The notes: generated by a model from the sequence alone, not told the origin. Counted from the first letter of the stretch, positions 1-9,997 are shown. The stretch: 64,000 bases of DNA from Prochlorococcus sp. AG-355-B23 (GCA_003280935.1 QCDJ01000004.1:1-64000); one strand, 5' to 3'. A program made the numbers and translations.

Positions 1-99
1 TTAAAAAATATTTTTATTCAATGAAAAAAACTTATTTTGATATTGTAGATTAGTTTTGTTTATTAACATAAAAATCATCTAAACTATATTTATAAAGTT

Positions 100-336
100 A
101 TGTTTAATCATAAAAATAGAAGTAGAAAAATGAAGAAGATTTTTCAATGGGAAGAATATTTAAATTGGAAAAATCTTTCAAAGGAACAGAAATTAAATTT
201 CAAGAGGGCATGTTTATTCCCATTTCTCGTCTATATAGTTTATGTTTTTCTTTATCAGTACTCCTTTGCAATTCTTTTGTTATTAGGTCTTTATTTTTTA
301 ATTAGATTTAAAAATAGAAATAAGTTGGGAAGATGA
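100..336 (+). CDS. small hypothetical membrane protein
   Basis: ORF track; C-terminal hydrophobic segment (FPFLVYIVYVFLYQYSFAILLLLGLYFLI). Confidence 0.55.
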   Translation: MFNHKNRSRKMKKIFQWEEYLNWKNLSKEQKLNFKRACLFPFLVYIVYVFLYQYSFAILLLLGLYFLIRFKNRNKLGR

Positions 337-436
337 ATATTTTTTATTTTGATTTATTTAGATTTGTTTTATAATTATCTTGTTTTTCTAAATAACTTTA
401 TTGGTATATGACAATAGTACAAGATAAAATTTTTTT

Positions 437-670
437 ATGAAAAGAATTATTTTGTTTTTATGTGTATTAGTTTTTTCAATATTTTCTAATACGAATAATT
501 TATTAGCAAAAGAAATTGAAAATAATATTAAAGAGAATATTTCTACCGAAATTGAAGAAATTAAGCCTGATAAAAAAACTAATATTTCTAATTCTTCAGC
601 AGAAGATATTTTTGGTGATGAACAAACTTTTCCATTCGTTGCAGGTTTAGGGAAAAATGCAGCCCATTGA
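437..670 (+). CDS. small secreted hypothetical protein
   Basis: ORF with N-terminal signal peptide-like segment MKRIILFLCVLVFSIFSNTNNLLAKE. Confidence 0.6.
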   Translation: MKRIILFLCVLVFSIFSNTNNLLAKEIENNIKENISTEIEEIKPDKKTNISNSSAEDIFGDEQTFPFVAGLGKNAAH

Positions 671-714
671 TTTCAAGGTTCTTGATAATTTAGAAAAAGA
701 TTTTTTTTATACTT

Positions 715-879
715 ATGAAAGGTCTTAGGGTTCTAGAGCTTTCTGAAGCAATTAATGTTGATATCTCAGATTTATTAGCTGTTTGTGCGATTCTAAAAAT
801 AAAAGCCACATCTAGATTAAGCATGATTTCATTTGAAGAATGTAAAAAGATAACTGATTACTATGAAAATAAAAATTAA
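715..879 (+). CDS. 54-aa hypothetical protein, possibly like the IF-2 N-terminal fold
   Basis: Manual translation MKGLRVLELSEAINVDISDLLAVCAILKIKATSRLSMISFEECKKITDYYENKN; not in ORF track. Confidence 0.6.
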   Translation: MKGLRVLELSEAINVDISDLLAVCAILKIKATSRLSMISFEECKKITDYYENKN

Positions 880-898
880 AATTTTTTATATAAATTAT

Positions 899-1156
899 TT
901 ATGATTTAATCTTTTTAATCATTGATACTAATGTTGAATGAATTTCTTCTTCAGATATTTGATTTTTAAAGTTGATAATTGCTGACTGGCCATCGTGATT
1001 TATTTTTATATAACTATTATTAATCTCTTCCATATAAGCATTCTCAAAGCTTGATATCTTTCCATAATGAATAAGATATTTGTGAACCGAATCTATGTGA
1101 TCATTGTTCATATGATCACAAACTCTTTTACTTGTCTCTTTACTAATTATTTTCAT
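899..1156 (-). CDS. DUF2470-like (HugZ C-terminal-like) small protein
   Basis: CDHMNNDHIDSV...Y...YMEEI...I..DGQ pattern typical of DUF2470. Confidence 0.7.
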   Translation of the reverse strand: MKIISKETSKRVCDHMNNDHIDSVHKYLIHYGKISSFENAYMEEINNSYIKINHDGQSAIINFKNQISEEEIHSTLVSMIKKIKS

Positions 1157-1174
1157 TAAAAGAATAGATTTGTT

Positions 1175-2182
1175 TTACGCTAATGTATTTTTTTCATTTT
1201 TCAAAGTTTTAATCATTTTATTTATTAATTTTTTTACTTCATTTTTATCAACAGCTCTAACCAAGTTATTTCTCAAATTTGATGCTCCTTTAAAGTCTTT
1301 ACATGTCCATGAGATATGTTTCCTGGCAATAAGCAAGCCGTGATCTCCTTTTTCTTTTATTAATTCATCAAGATGCTCAATAATTAAATGTAGTTTTTCT
1401 TCAGTGTTTGGTTCTTTAAAGTTTTTATTTTCTCTAATGGCATAATCTATTTCTCCTATTTTCCATGGGGATCCTAAAATTCCTCTTCCAATCATTACAC
1501 CATCAGCTTTTGTTTTTTTTAAACAATTAAGAGCGTCATCTGGATTTTTGATATCTCCGTTAGCAATTACTGGGATTTCTAATATCCTTTTAAGTTTCCC
1601 GATCATTTCCCAATCTGACTTGCCTGAAAAACCCTGTTTTCTAGTTCTTCCATGAAGTGTGATCATAGTTGCTCCCGCCTCTTGAAGTTTAAATAAGAAA
1701 TCCTCGATATTTTCTTCTTTACTATCCCATCCGAGTCGTGTTTTTACTGTTACTGGAACCCTAACAGCTTTTACAACATTTTTGACTAATTCTATAGCAA
1801 GTTTTCGGTCTTTAATTAAGGCACTGCCTCCACCTTTCTTTGCAATTTTTTTTACTGGACATCCCATATTTATATCAATTAAGAAAGCTCCAGAGTCCTC
1901 AGCTTTTTTCGCGGCTTCAGAAACAGCATGTGGCCTATTATCAAATATTTGTACTCCAACTGGACCTTCTTCTAAATCTATTTGATTGATTTTTTGTGTT
2001 CCAAATCCTTTTTTAAGACTTGTGGCATTTATCATTTCTGTAAAAAGTAAAGAGTTTGGAGCCCATTTACGTACAAGTCGCCTAAAAATGTTATCTGTAA
2101 CTCCTGCTAATGGGGATAACATGACCTTACTCGTAATTATCCTGTTAACTCCCCTTCCTTTAAGCTTTATATTTGAAGACAT
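1175..2182 (-). CDS. dus: tRNA-dihydrouridine synthase
   Basis: LSPLAGVTDNIFRRLVRKW, IDINMGCPVKKIAKKGGGSAL, ITLHGRTRKQGFSG motifs. Confidence 0.95.
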   Translation of the reverse strand: MSSNIKLKGRGVNRIITSKVMLSPLAGVTDNIFRRLVRKWAPNSLLFTEMINATSLKKGFGTQKINQIDLEEGPVGVQIFDNRPHAVSEAAKKAEDSGAFLIDINMGCPVKKIAKKGGGSALIKDRKLAIELVKNVVKAVRVPVTVKTRLGWDSKEENIEDFLFKLQEAGATMITLHGRTRKQGFSGKSDWEMIGKLKRILEIPVIANGDIKNPDDALNCLKKTKADGVMIGRGILGSPWKIGEIDYAIRENKNFKEPNTEEKLHLIIEHLDELIKEKGDHGLLIARKHISWTCKDFKGASNLRNNLVRAVDKNEVKKLINKMIKTLKNEKNTLA

Positions 2183-2352
2183 ATAATTTTAAATTTATTT
2201 AATCTTTCTTTATTATAAATCCAGATAATGAGCTGTTTTTTAGTTTTCTATTTATTTCTTAATTTATAATAAGTGCTTTTACTTAAATAAGCCTAATTGA
2301 TTAATTTTTTTGCTAGTTTATGTTGAGTTAAAAGTTAAAAAGGAAAATTTTT

Positions 2353-2745
2353 TTGTTTATATTAGTATCTATTTTTCTCCCAATAATTATTTTTATAGCA
2401 CCAATAAATGTTAAAGCTATTCAAGGTAATTTAGATTTATCTAGTGCTCAAACTTCTGTAGGTAAAAGATTTGCTAAAGTTTTCTGTGATGCTAAGAGGG
2501 AAGGATTAGATTCTGATTTTGCTAGTGAATATGCTTTGAATAATACTTATTTAAAATTTGTAGCATTTCCAGACGATGACGACTATTTGGATAATTTATG
2601 GAATTTCACCCATAATAATATATTAGATAATTGTGGCGAATTTGTAGATATAAATGATCTAAAAGACCTTGAAATTTTTTTTAAAGAAGAAGGTTTAATT
2701 GCATCAAATAGGGAACTCTATTTGCCAACTTTTGAGAATAATTAG
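2353..2745 (+). CDS. secreted hypothetical protein with conserved cysteines
   Basis: Hydrophobic N-terminus; resembles the ORF at 21175-21579. Confidence 0.6.
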   Translation: MFILVSIFLPIIIFIAPINVKAIQGNLDLSSAQTSVGKRFAKVFCDAKREGLDSDFASEYALNNTYLKFVAFPDDDDYLDNLWNFTHNNILDNCGEFVDINDLKDLEIFFKEEGLIASNRELYLPTFENN

Positions 2746-2792
2746 ATTAAATTTTTAGCATGTACTAAAATATAAATAGAATATGATATTTT

Positions 2793-3146
2793 ATGAAACT
2801 ATTAGGTTTAAATTCACCTGAAATATTCATAATCTTGGTAATTTTGCTTTCAATTTTAGGTACAAAGAGAATTGAAAAAGGTTTTTTATTATTTAAAAAA
2901 CTATTAAAATTTCTTTTAAGTAAAGATAAAGATCAAAGCTTAGCAAATTCAGAAGTAAAATCAGAGGAACCAGAAGAAAGTGAAGTTAAAGAAGAAATAG
3001 TAGAGGCAGAAGTAAAATCAGAGGAACCAGAAGAAAGTGAAGTTAAAGAAGAAATAATAGACGTAGAAGTAAAATCAAAGAAACCTAAAAAAAGAACTGT
3101 TAAAGAAGAAATAATAGACGTAGAAGTTGATTCTGATAATAAATAA
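2793..3146 (+). CDS. TatA/Hcf106-like protein with repetitive acidic tail
   Basis: N-terminus NSPEIFIILVILLSILGTKRIEKGFLLFKKLLKFL resembles the TatA TM plus amphipathic helix; 19-aa repeats follow. Confidence 0.65.
   Translation: MKLLGLNSPEIFIILVILLSILGTKRIEKGFLLFKKLLKFLLSKDKDQSLANSEVKSEEPEESEVKEEIVEAEVKSEEPEESEVKEEIIDVEVKSKKPKKRTVKEEIIDVEVDSDNK
2952..3122 (+). repeat. three tandem 57-nt (19-aa) in-frame repeat units
   Basis: EVKSEEPEESEVKEEIVEA / EVKSEEPEESEVKEEIIDV / EVKSKKPKKRTVKEEIIDV; first two units nearly identical at DNA level. Confidence 0.9.
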
Positions 3147-3275
3147 GTTTTTAAATTAAATAATATTAGAAAGACTTTTATCCTAAAAATAAGATATTTT
3201 TAGAATAAATTGGTTTTTTTAATTCAATATAGGGACTTTATTTTTAATATTTTAATTTGAATTATAAGAACGATG

Positions 3276-3755
3276 TTATGAATCTAAAGCTACCTCGATA
3301 GCTGCTATTAGGTTTTCGTCAAACGGTTTAACACCTGGTTTGAATCTTGCAATTACTTTACTATCTTTTCCTATCAGAAACTTTTCGAAATTCCATTCAA
3401 CGTCTCCTTCAGGTTCAACTTTGTTAAGGGTAGTATATGGTTCTGTGGTGTTGCCTTTGGCATGAACTTTTTCATAGATTTCAAACTTAACTCCATATTT
3501 TGTTGTGCAAAAATCTTTTATTTCTGAAAGAGAGTCGGGTTCTTGTTTTCCAAAATCATTACAAGGGAACGCAAGTATTCTTAGGCCTTTGCTTGAATAT
3601 AAATCATGTAGTTTTTGAAGATCCTCATACTGAGCAGTATTTCCGCAATAACTAGCTACATTAACAACTAAAATTACTTCCCCTGAATATTCACCTAGTT
3701 TTATGGATGATCCGTCTGAGGAAAGAACAGTAGTATTTTGTACGTCTACTTGCAT
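3276..3755 (-). CDS. gpx: glutathione peroxidase family protein
   Basis: VNVASYCGNTAQYEDLQKL, FPCNDFGKQEP, WNFEKFLI motifs. Confidence 0.93.
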   Translation of the reverse strand: MQVDVQNTTVLSSDGSSIKLGEYSGEVILVVNVASYCGNTAQYEDLQKLHDLYSSKGLRILAFPCNDFGKQEPDSLSEIKDFCTTKYGVKFEIYEKVHAKGNTTEPYTTLNKVEPEGDVEWNFEKFLIGKDSKVIARFKPGVKPFDENLIAAIEVALDS

Positions 3756-3899
3756 GTCTAAAAAAAATCACCCTTTGAAGATAGCATTGTATAGACTTTA
3801 TTGTGTTTAATTTATATGGTAGTTTTGGTTATTTCTTTCATAAGTTTTAATTTTCATCCATTTAACCATTTATAATTAATATTATTAATCAGTTTAAAT

Positions 3900-4142
3900 T
3901 TGGACCCTTTAGACCCACTTACTGAAATTATTAATTCCGGTCAAGGTTTTTCACCTGCAATTGCTTTAGAAAGAATTATTTGGGCAATGCTTGGAATCTT
4001 TTTTTTAGGAGCAATTTCAAGATCAATAACTAATAGCATGCGAAGTCAAAATTTGTTTAGTAGAAATTTTTTATTTAGTTATTCTAAAGATAAAAAAATT
4101 ACAGATGATAAATCTTCTCAACCTTCTGACGATGAGGAATAA
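3900..4142 (+). CDS. small hypothetical membrane protein
   Basis: ORF with one TM; TTG start; just upstream of purT. Confidence 0.55.
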   Translation: MDPLDPLTEIINSGQGFSPAIALERIIWAMLGIFFLGAISRSITNSMRSQNLFSRNFLFSYSKDKKITDDKSSQPSDDEE

Positions 4143-4151
4143 CTTTTATAA

Positions 4152-5327
4152 ATGAAAGAATCAATTTTTTCTAAAAAGAGAATCTTATTACTTGGTAGTG
4201 GCGAGCTTGGAAAAGAATTAGTAATAGAATCCAAACGATTAGGATTAGAAGTTATTGCAATTGATCGATATGAAAAAGCTCCTGCAATGCAAGTGGCTGA
4301 TTATTCACGAGTAATTGACATGGGAGATAAAAATATTTTAAAAAATGTTATAAAAGAATTTAAGCCTGACTATGTTGTCCCAGAAATAGAGGCACTTTCA
4401 ATTGAAGCCCTAAAAGAACTGGAGGATGAAGGATTCAATATTGTTCCCAACGCCAGAACTGTAGAAATTACAATGAATCGAGATAAAATTAGAGACTTAG
4501 CTTCTAAAGATTTAAAAATTAAAACTGCAAAGTTTGATTATATTTTTGAATTTGATGATTTAGAAAAAAAAGCAGATGAAATTGGATTCCCACTTTTACT
4601 TAAGCCTTTAATGAGCTCTTCAGGAAAAGGGCAGAGTTTTGTTGAAACAAAAAATGATTTACAAAATGCTTGGAAACAGGCACAAGCAAATTCAAGAGGA
4701 AAGGTTAAAGGTGTAATTATTGAAGAATTTATTAATTTTGATTGTGAGTTTACTCTTCTTACTGTAAGAAAAGAAAATGGTGAAAATATTTTTTGTTTAC
4801 CAATTGGACATCTTCAATCTGATGGAGACTATCAATGTAGTTGGCAACCTTTAGAGATTAAGGAGTCCTTAATTATTGAAGCTAAGAAAATGACAAGTAG
4901 AATATTAAATAACCTTAATGGAGCTGGATTATACGGAGTAGAGTTTTTTATAAAAGGAAGTGAGGTTATATTTTCAGAATTATCTCCAAGACCACACGAC
5001 ACTGGTATGGTCACAATAGTTAGTCAAAATATTAATGAATTTGAATTACATTTAAGGGCTTTTTTAAATTTACCAATACCGCGTATAGATTTAATAGAAC
5101 CCTCTGCAACCAGAGTTATACTCTCTAACCAAGAGAATCTAAATCCTATTTATGAGGGTCTTAATGAAGCATTAGAATTTGAAAAGACCAAAGTGCTCAT
5201 ATTTGGCAAACCAGTTTCCAGAAAAGGCAGAAGAATGGGCGTTGTTCTCTCATCAAATTCTGACATTAATTTGGCTAGAAAAAATGCATATGAAGCTGCT
5301 CTTAAAATAAAAGTCAGTACTAAATAA
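4152..5327 (+). CDS. purT: formate-dependent phosphoribosylglycinamide formyltransferase
   Basis: ATP-grasp protein; LLGSGELGKELVIESKRLGLEVIAIDRYEKAPAMQVAD; LSPRPHDTGMVT. Confidence 0.95.
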   Translation: MKESIFSKKRILLLGSGELGKELVIESKRLGLEVIAIDRYEKAPAMQVADYSRVIDMGDKNILKNVIKEFKPDYVVPEIEALSIEALKELEDEGFNIVPNARTVEITMNRDKIRDLASKDLKIKTAKFDYIFEFDDLEKKADEIGFPLLLKPLMSSSGKGQSFVETKNDLQNAWKQAQANSRGKVKGVIIEEFINFDCEFTLLTVRKENGENIFCLPIGHLQSDGDYQCSWQPLEIKESLIIEAKKMTSRILNNLNGAGLYGVEFFIKGSEVIFSELSPRPHDTGMVTIVSQNINEFELHLRAFLNLPIPRIDLIEPSATRVILSNQENLNPIYEGLNEALEFEKTKVLIFGKPVSRKGRRMGVVLSSNSDINLARKNAYEAALKIKVSTK

Positions 5328-5420
5328 ATATTAAATAAAAATAACGAAAAAAATACTTATTTCCTTTGTTTTTGTTCTATGTCTCTATGGGTATTATTTA
5401 AGTATGTTCTTTATTTCATA

Positions 5421-5621
5421 ATGATAGAAAATTATAAAGGTTGGGATATAACTTTAAATTGGGATAATAATGATTATCTCGAGAGGGATACTAATAAAAT
5501 TAATTTTTTTAATCAAAAGGAAAAATGGATTGGTGTTCACTTAAATGGTGAAAAAATCTATGGTTCTTCTCTAAAAGAAATTAGGCATATTATTGATTAT
5601 CCTAGTTTGCATGCAAAGTAG
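5421..5621 (+). CDS. hypothetical protein
   Basis: Internal ATG preferred over the 5379 track start; MIENYKGWDITLNWDNNDYLERD... Confidence 0.5.
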   Translation: MIENYKGWDITLNWDNNDYLERDTNKINFFNQKEKWIGVHLNGEKIYGSSLKEIRHIIDYPSLHAK

Positions 5622-5635
5622 GTTTAAAAATTTTT

Positions 5636-5797
5636 TTAATTATCCTGATTATTTTCATTATCTTCAATAAGTTCATTAGCAAGTTTTCTTAAATCTCCCT
5701 TAATCGAGACCCATGTAAAGGCGATTATAAAAATTGAAGCAGATATTGCAACAGTGATTTTTTCGATAGGGGACATTCCAAGTGCAATAGCAAACAT
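5636..5797 (-). CDS. 53-aa single-TM hypothetical protein
   Basis: Manual reading MFAIALGMSPIEKITVAISASIFIIAFTWVSIKGDLRKLANELIEDNENNQDN; not in track. Confidence 0.6.
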   Translation of the reverse strand: MFAIALGMSPIEKITVAISASIFIIAFTWVSIKGDLRKLANELIEDNENNQDN

Positions 5798-5958
5798 TTG
5801 AAAACAAATACTAATTTTTCATTATATTCAATTTTTTAAAATAGTTAGAATCAATTTTTTTTTTGCAATGATATTTAATTAATCAAAATTTAATAAAATT
5901 TAAATTACTTATTTTATTTATTGTTTCTGAGTTCAATTTTATTCAGTAAGATTAAATT

Positions 5959-6180
5959 ATGGAAAAAAGAAAGTGCCCCCAATGTAAAAATTTAATTTTA
6001 AAAACTTCCCCAACATGTTTATATTGTGGTAGACCTAATAAATTTATAACTAAGGAATACGTAAATAAAAAGTGGAATAAAGATAATAAAAAAAATGTAT
6101 TTGATTATATTTTTATTAATAAGTATATTGTATTTATTTTATTATTAATATCTACAATCGTTATTATTAAAATTAGTTAA
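5959..6180 (+). CDS. zinc-ribbon membrane protein
   Basis: CPQCKN...CLYCGRP zinc ribbon followed by C-terminal TM. Confidence 0.7.
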   Translation: MEKRKCPQCKNLILKTSPTCLYCGRPNKFITKEYVNKKWNKDNKKNVFDYIFINKYIVFILLLISTIVIIKIS

Positions 6181-6194
6181 ATATTATCAAAAAA

Positions 6195-8798
6195 TCAATC
6201 TATTATTGCATCTAAAACTTCTTTAGTATTTTTTGATAGTTTATTTTTTTTTATCTGCTTTATTGTTTCTTTCATATTACTTTTGTAAGGTTCTGAATAA
6301 TAATTATATCTACTAAATACTTTTACAAAACGGGAAATTACTATTGGATTTAATTTATCAAATTCAATTATCTTTTTTGCAATATATTTATAACCAGAAC
6401 CATTAATTGCATGAAAAGTACTATTTCTTGTTGCAAATGTATTTAATATAGCTCTTAAAGTGTTTGGAGATTTTGAATCAAAAAACTTATTTTCAAATAA
6501 TTTTTCAATGCTGCTTGTGTTTTCATCAATTTCTATAGATGCATTAAATGAGAACCAACTATCCAAAACGACACTATTATTTTTCCATTTATTGAAGAAT
6601 ATATTTGAAATAATTTTTCTTTCAGGACAATTAATTCTACTGAAAGAATTCATTGCAGCTTTTGCTAGCGTCATCGAATTACTATCGACGTAATTAATTA
6701 TTTTACCTTTAATTTCCCTATCATCACTGCATAAGAGTAGTCTCCAAATAGTTTCGATTAGTTTTCTTTCATTTTTACCTTCTGGCCAAACTTTATCTAG
6801 ATTTATCTCTATCTCTTGGAGCTTAAAATTTAATTGTTCTTTTAATTTGGTACCGAATAAATGATTTATTTCGTCAATAGTTTTATATATCTTTAAGGGG
6901 TCTATATTTTCTATCTCCGATTCAATTTCAGCAAATGTGGGAATATTTAGTAATTCTGATAAAAGGGATAAATTAATATCTTTATTTTTTATAAGTGATA
7001 TTAAGGTGCTTATTAATTTATTTTCAATTTTATGATCTGGTTTTTCATCTAATCTGCATAAAATAATTGTTTTATAAAATACTTTTATAGTATTAGATAG
7101 TGTAAAAAAATCTTTTTCATATTTTAAGATTAAAAATTTTTCATCCAAGGTAGTGTCTGATTCCCATTTAACAGGTGAAGAGAATTCGCGAAAATAAGTA
7201 ACTAAAGGAATTTGGATGTGAGATCTTACATTCCTAAAAATGAATTCTTGTTTTTTGGTTTTTAAAATAACTGTTTTTTCTATCGTTTTATTATCACTGC
7301 AAAATATAGCCAGATTAATAGGAATTATTAGAGGTAAATCATTATATGGGTTCTTCTTTATTGGATTACTTTGTGAGGCTTCAATTGTGAGTTTTTCGCC
7401 AGTTTGATCCCAGATTCTCTTGAATTTAATTTTTGGGGTCCCATTTTGCTTGTACCAGACTTTAAACTTTTCAGGATCGATTTCCTTATTGTGTTCTAAA
7501 ATTTTATCCACAAATTCGTCTATTGTTGCTGCCTTTCCATCATATGTTGAGATGAAATTACTAAATCCTTTATAGAAATTTTCATCTTTTACAAGCTTAT
7601 TAAGCATTCTAATTATTTCTGCTCCTTTCTCGTAAATCGTGGTCGTATAGAAATTGTCTATTTCTTGATATTTTTCAGGCATTACAGGATGTGATGTTGG
7701 ACCAGAATCCTCTCTAAATTGATTTCTTATAAGAAATTTCGCATCATCAAGTCTCTTGATTGCACGATTATGAACGTCTGCAGTGAATTGTTGATCTCTG
7801 AATACTGTTAAACCCTCTTTTAGAGATAGTTGAAACCAATCCCTACAAGTCACTCTATTCCCCGTCCAATTATGGAAGTATTCATGGGCGATCACACCTT
7901 CTATTCTTTCTAATTCTTCATCAGTTGTCGTCTCAGAATTAGCGAGTATTAGTTTTGAGTTGAAAATATTGAGACTCTTATTTTCCATTGCTCCCATATT
8001 AAAGTGCCTGACTGCAACAATATTGAACAATGACAAATCGTATTCAAGGTTATATTTATCCTCGTCCCACTTCATAGATTTCTTTAAGGAACTTATTGCA
8101 TGTTGAACATATTTTTCATCGCCATACTCAACATAAATATTTATTTTTACTTTTTTTTTCGATTTTGTTATGAAATTGTCTTTTACACAATTAAGTTTCC
8201 CTGCTACCAATGCAAATAGATATGAGGGTTTCGGATATGGGTCTTCCCAAATTATTTCATGTCGATTATTTGCAAGATTATTTTCTTTTACGACGTTACC
8301 ATTTGAAAGTAAGACAGGGTAATCATTCTTGTTTGCCTCAATTCTCACGGTGTATTTGCTTAGAATATCAGGCCTATCAGAGTGAAAACTTATTCTTCTA
8401 AATCCCTCCGCCTCACATTGCGTAGTTATAATTCCATTGCTCTCATACATTCCTAAAAGGGATGTATTTTCCTTTGGTTTAATTATTCCTTCTATTTTTA
8501 ATATAAAATTATCTTTGTTTATATTTTCAATTTTTAAGTTATTTTTTTGCTGTTTGTAGTATTCCCTTCCCAGTAGTGAGTCATCTATAAATATTTTTTG
8601 TATTAATATATCCGTACCATCAAGAATTAGATTCCTGGTATTCTTATTTTTTTTTACCAATTTTAGTTTGGTCGTAACGTTTACAGCATTTTTATTAATT
8701 TCAAAGTCCAAGAAGATTTCTGGAATTTCATAATCAAAAACTTTGTAATCTTCAAGTTTTACATATCTTGAAATATTTTGGTTTTTTGGATTGTTCAT
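6195..8798 (-). CDS. pepN: aminopeptidase N (M1 family)
   Basis: GAMENKSLNIFN and HEYFHNWTGNRVTCRDWFQL motifs. Confidence 0.97.
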   Translation of the reverse strand: MNNPKNQNISRYVKLEDYKVFDYEIPEIFLDFEINKNAVNVTTKLKLVKKNKNTRNLILDGTDILIQKIFIDDSLLGREYYKQQKNNLKIENINKDNFILKIEGIIKPKENTSLLGMYESNGIITTQCEAEGFRRISFHSDRPDILSKYTVRIEANKNDYPVLLSNGNVVKENNLANNRHEIIWEDPYPKPSYLFALVAGKLNCVKDNFITKSKKKVKINIYVEYGDEKYVQHAISSLKKSMKWDEDKYNLEYDLSLFNIVAVRHFNMGAMENKSLNIFNSKLILANSETTTDEELERIEGVIAHEYFHNWTGNRVTCRDWFQLSLKEGLTVFRDQQFTADVHNRAIKRLDDAKFLIRNQFREDSGPTSHPVMPEKYQEIDNFYTTTIYEKGAEIIRMLNKLVKDENFYKGFSNFISTYDGKAATIDEFVDKILEHNKEIDPEKFKVWYKQNGTPKIKFKRIWDQTGEKLTIEASQSNPIKKNPYNDLPLIIPINLAIFCSDNKTIEKTVILKTKKQEFIFRNVRSHIQIPLVTYFREFSSPVKWESDTTLDEKFLILKYEKDFFTLSNTIKVFYKTIILCRLDEKPDHKIENKLISTLISLIKNKDINLSLLSELLNIPTFAEIESEIENIDPLKIYKTIDEINHLFGTKLKEQLNFKLQEIEINLDKVWPEGKNERKLIETIWRLLLCSDDREIKGKIINYVDSNSMTLAKAAMNSFSRINCPERKIISNIFFNKWKNNSVVLDSWFSFNASIEIDENTSSIEKLFENKFFDSKSPNTLRAILNTFATRNSTFHAINGSGYKYIAKKIIEFDKLNPIVISRFVKVFSRYNYYSEPYKSNMKETIKQIKKNKLSKNTKEVLDAIID

Positions 8799-8843
8799 CT
8801 TTATAAAGTAGAAGTTAAAAAATCTAGATTACTTATTTTGAAA

Positions 8844-9209
8844 TTATAAGTTTGGCTTATTATCTTCTGTTTCACAAAAATGTGTTTTAATTTCCCCAGA
8901 AGGTAGTAGTTCATATAAAGAGGGATTATTAATATCAGGCGATCCATCCTTATTAAATTGATACCTCCAGTCCCATTTTTTATCTGTAAAGGAAATATAA
9001 TCTTTTCTTAGAGAATAAGGAAGCATAAGCTTTTGTTTATTCCAATTAATATTTATAAATGCTCCTGGCTTTAACTCTGATATCTTTTCTACTATGGAAA
9101 AGTCACCATTAATATTATTTCTCATCACAAGATTAAGCTTTGAATTTTCACATACATAGCTACTATTTAAAGCTAATAAAAGTATTGAGGTAATAAAAAA
9201 TGAATGAAT
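8844..9209 (-). CDS. secreted hypothetical protein, probable ATT start
   Basis: Track start is GTG at 9128; the frame extends 27 codons upstream encoding IHSFFITSILLLALNSSYVCENSKLNL, preceded by AGGAG 8 nt before ATT; no ATG/GTG/TTG upstream in frame. Confidence 0.55.
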   Translation of the reverse strand: MHSFFITSILLLALNSSYVCENSKLNLVMRNNINGDFSIVEKISELKPGAFININWNKQKLMLPYSLRKDYISFTDKKWDWRYQFNKDGSPDINNPSLYELLPSGEIKTHFCETEDNKPNL

Positions 9210-9280
9210 TTTTTGAGCTCCTTTTAAAGTAGATTTACTTTCAACCTAAATGACTTAATTAAAGATCTTTTTGAATCGAT

Positions 9281-9997
9281 TTAAATCATAATAGATTGCA
9301 TACTCTTTAGATCAACAAGATTACAATTTAATGCCTCTTCGTAATCCTGAACTGAAATAAAATTATTTAAAAAACCTGAATATTTTGCATCTCCGCCTAT
9401 TGTGCTTGAAAGTATATATTTTGGATTGAATTTGTTAATCAATTTAGGGATTACATCAGCACCTTTTACGAAAGAACCAACTAGGGGTAATTCTAAATTT
9501 TTTGTAGGAGTAATTACTGCATCAAGACTTTGCTTTTTTAAATTTTCATCAAGATATCCATGGGGTTCTATATAAAAACCATTGTATTGATCGTCTTTAA
9601 CAATATATCCGTTTTCTATTTGTGGCACTGGAGCCCCAGCAGTTGCTTCAAAACTTAAATTAAAAAGATTTGTCTTTTCAGTTGGCTTAAGCATTTTAAT
9701 TGAACTAAAACCAATTTTTTTTAATGTTTCAACAGCACTTTTAGGGCAAATTATAGGAATATCCTTTCTGAACATTTCTAATGTTGGAACATGACAGTGG
9801 TCAGGTAATCCTTGAGTTAATAAAACAATATCTATTTTTTTATCTATTGATATTTCTTCTTTTAATGATCCTTTAAAAAACCACTCACCTGGAGGAAATA
9901 TTAAATCTCCCTTGAGCCAAGGGTCAATAATTAAATTGGTTTTTTTAAATTTTATAAGCCAACCATTTGAACCAAGATAGGTCGCTTCAAAAGTCAT
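9281..9997 (-). CDS. metallo-beta-lactamase-fold protein
   Basis: TYLGSNGWLIKFKKTNLIIDPWL; LLTQGLPDHCHVPTLEMF replaces the canonical HxHxDH. Confidence 0.8.
   Translation of the reverse strand: MTFEATYLGSNGWLIKFKKTNLIIDPWLKGDLIFPPGEWFFKGSLKEEISIDKKIDIVLLTQGLPDHCHVPTLEMFRKDIPIICPKSAVETLKKIGFSSIKMLKPTEKTNLFNLSFEATAGAPVPQIENGYIVKDDQYNGFYIEPHGYLDENLKKQSLDAVITPTKNLELPLVGSFVKGADVIPKLINKFNPKYILSSTIGGDAKYSGFLNNFISVQDYEEALNCNLVDLKSMQSIMI

Noticed and set aside
1782-2186. Plus-strand ORFs opposite the dus gene
   Set aside because: Antisense to a well-supported gene, no recognisable motifs; artefacts of the six-frame track
3160-3275. Possible plus-strand terminator/sRNA downstream of the TatA-like gene
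   Set aside because: TTTTTA-rich but no stable GC stem could be found by eye
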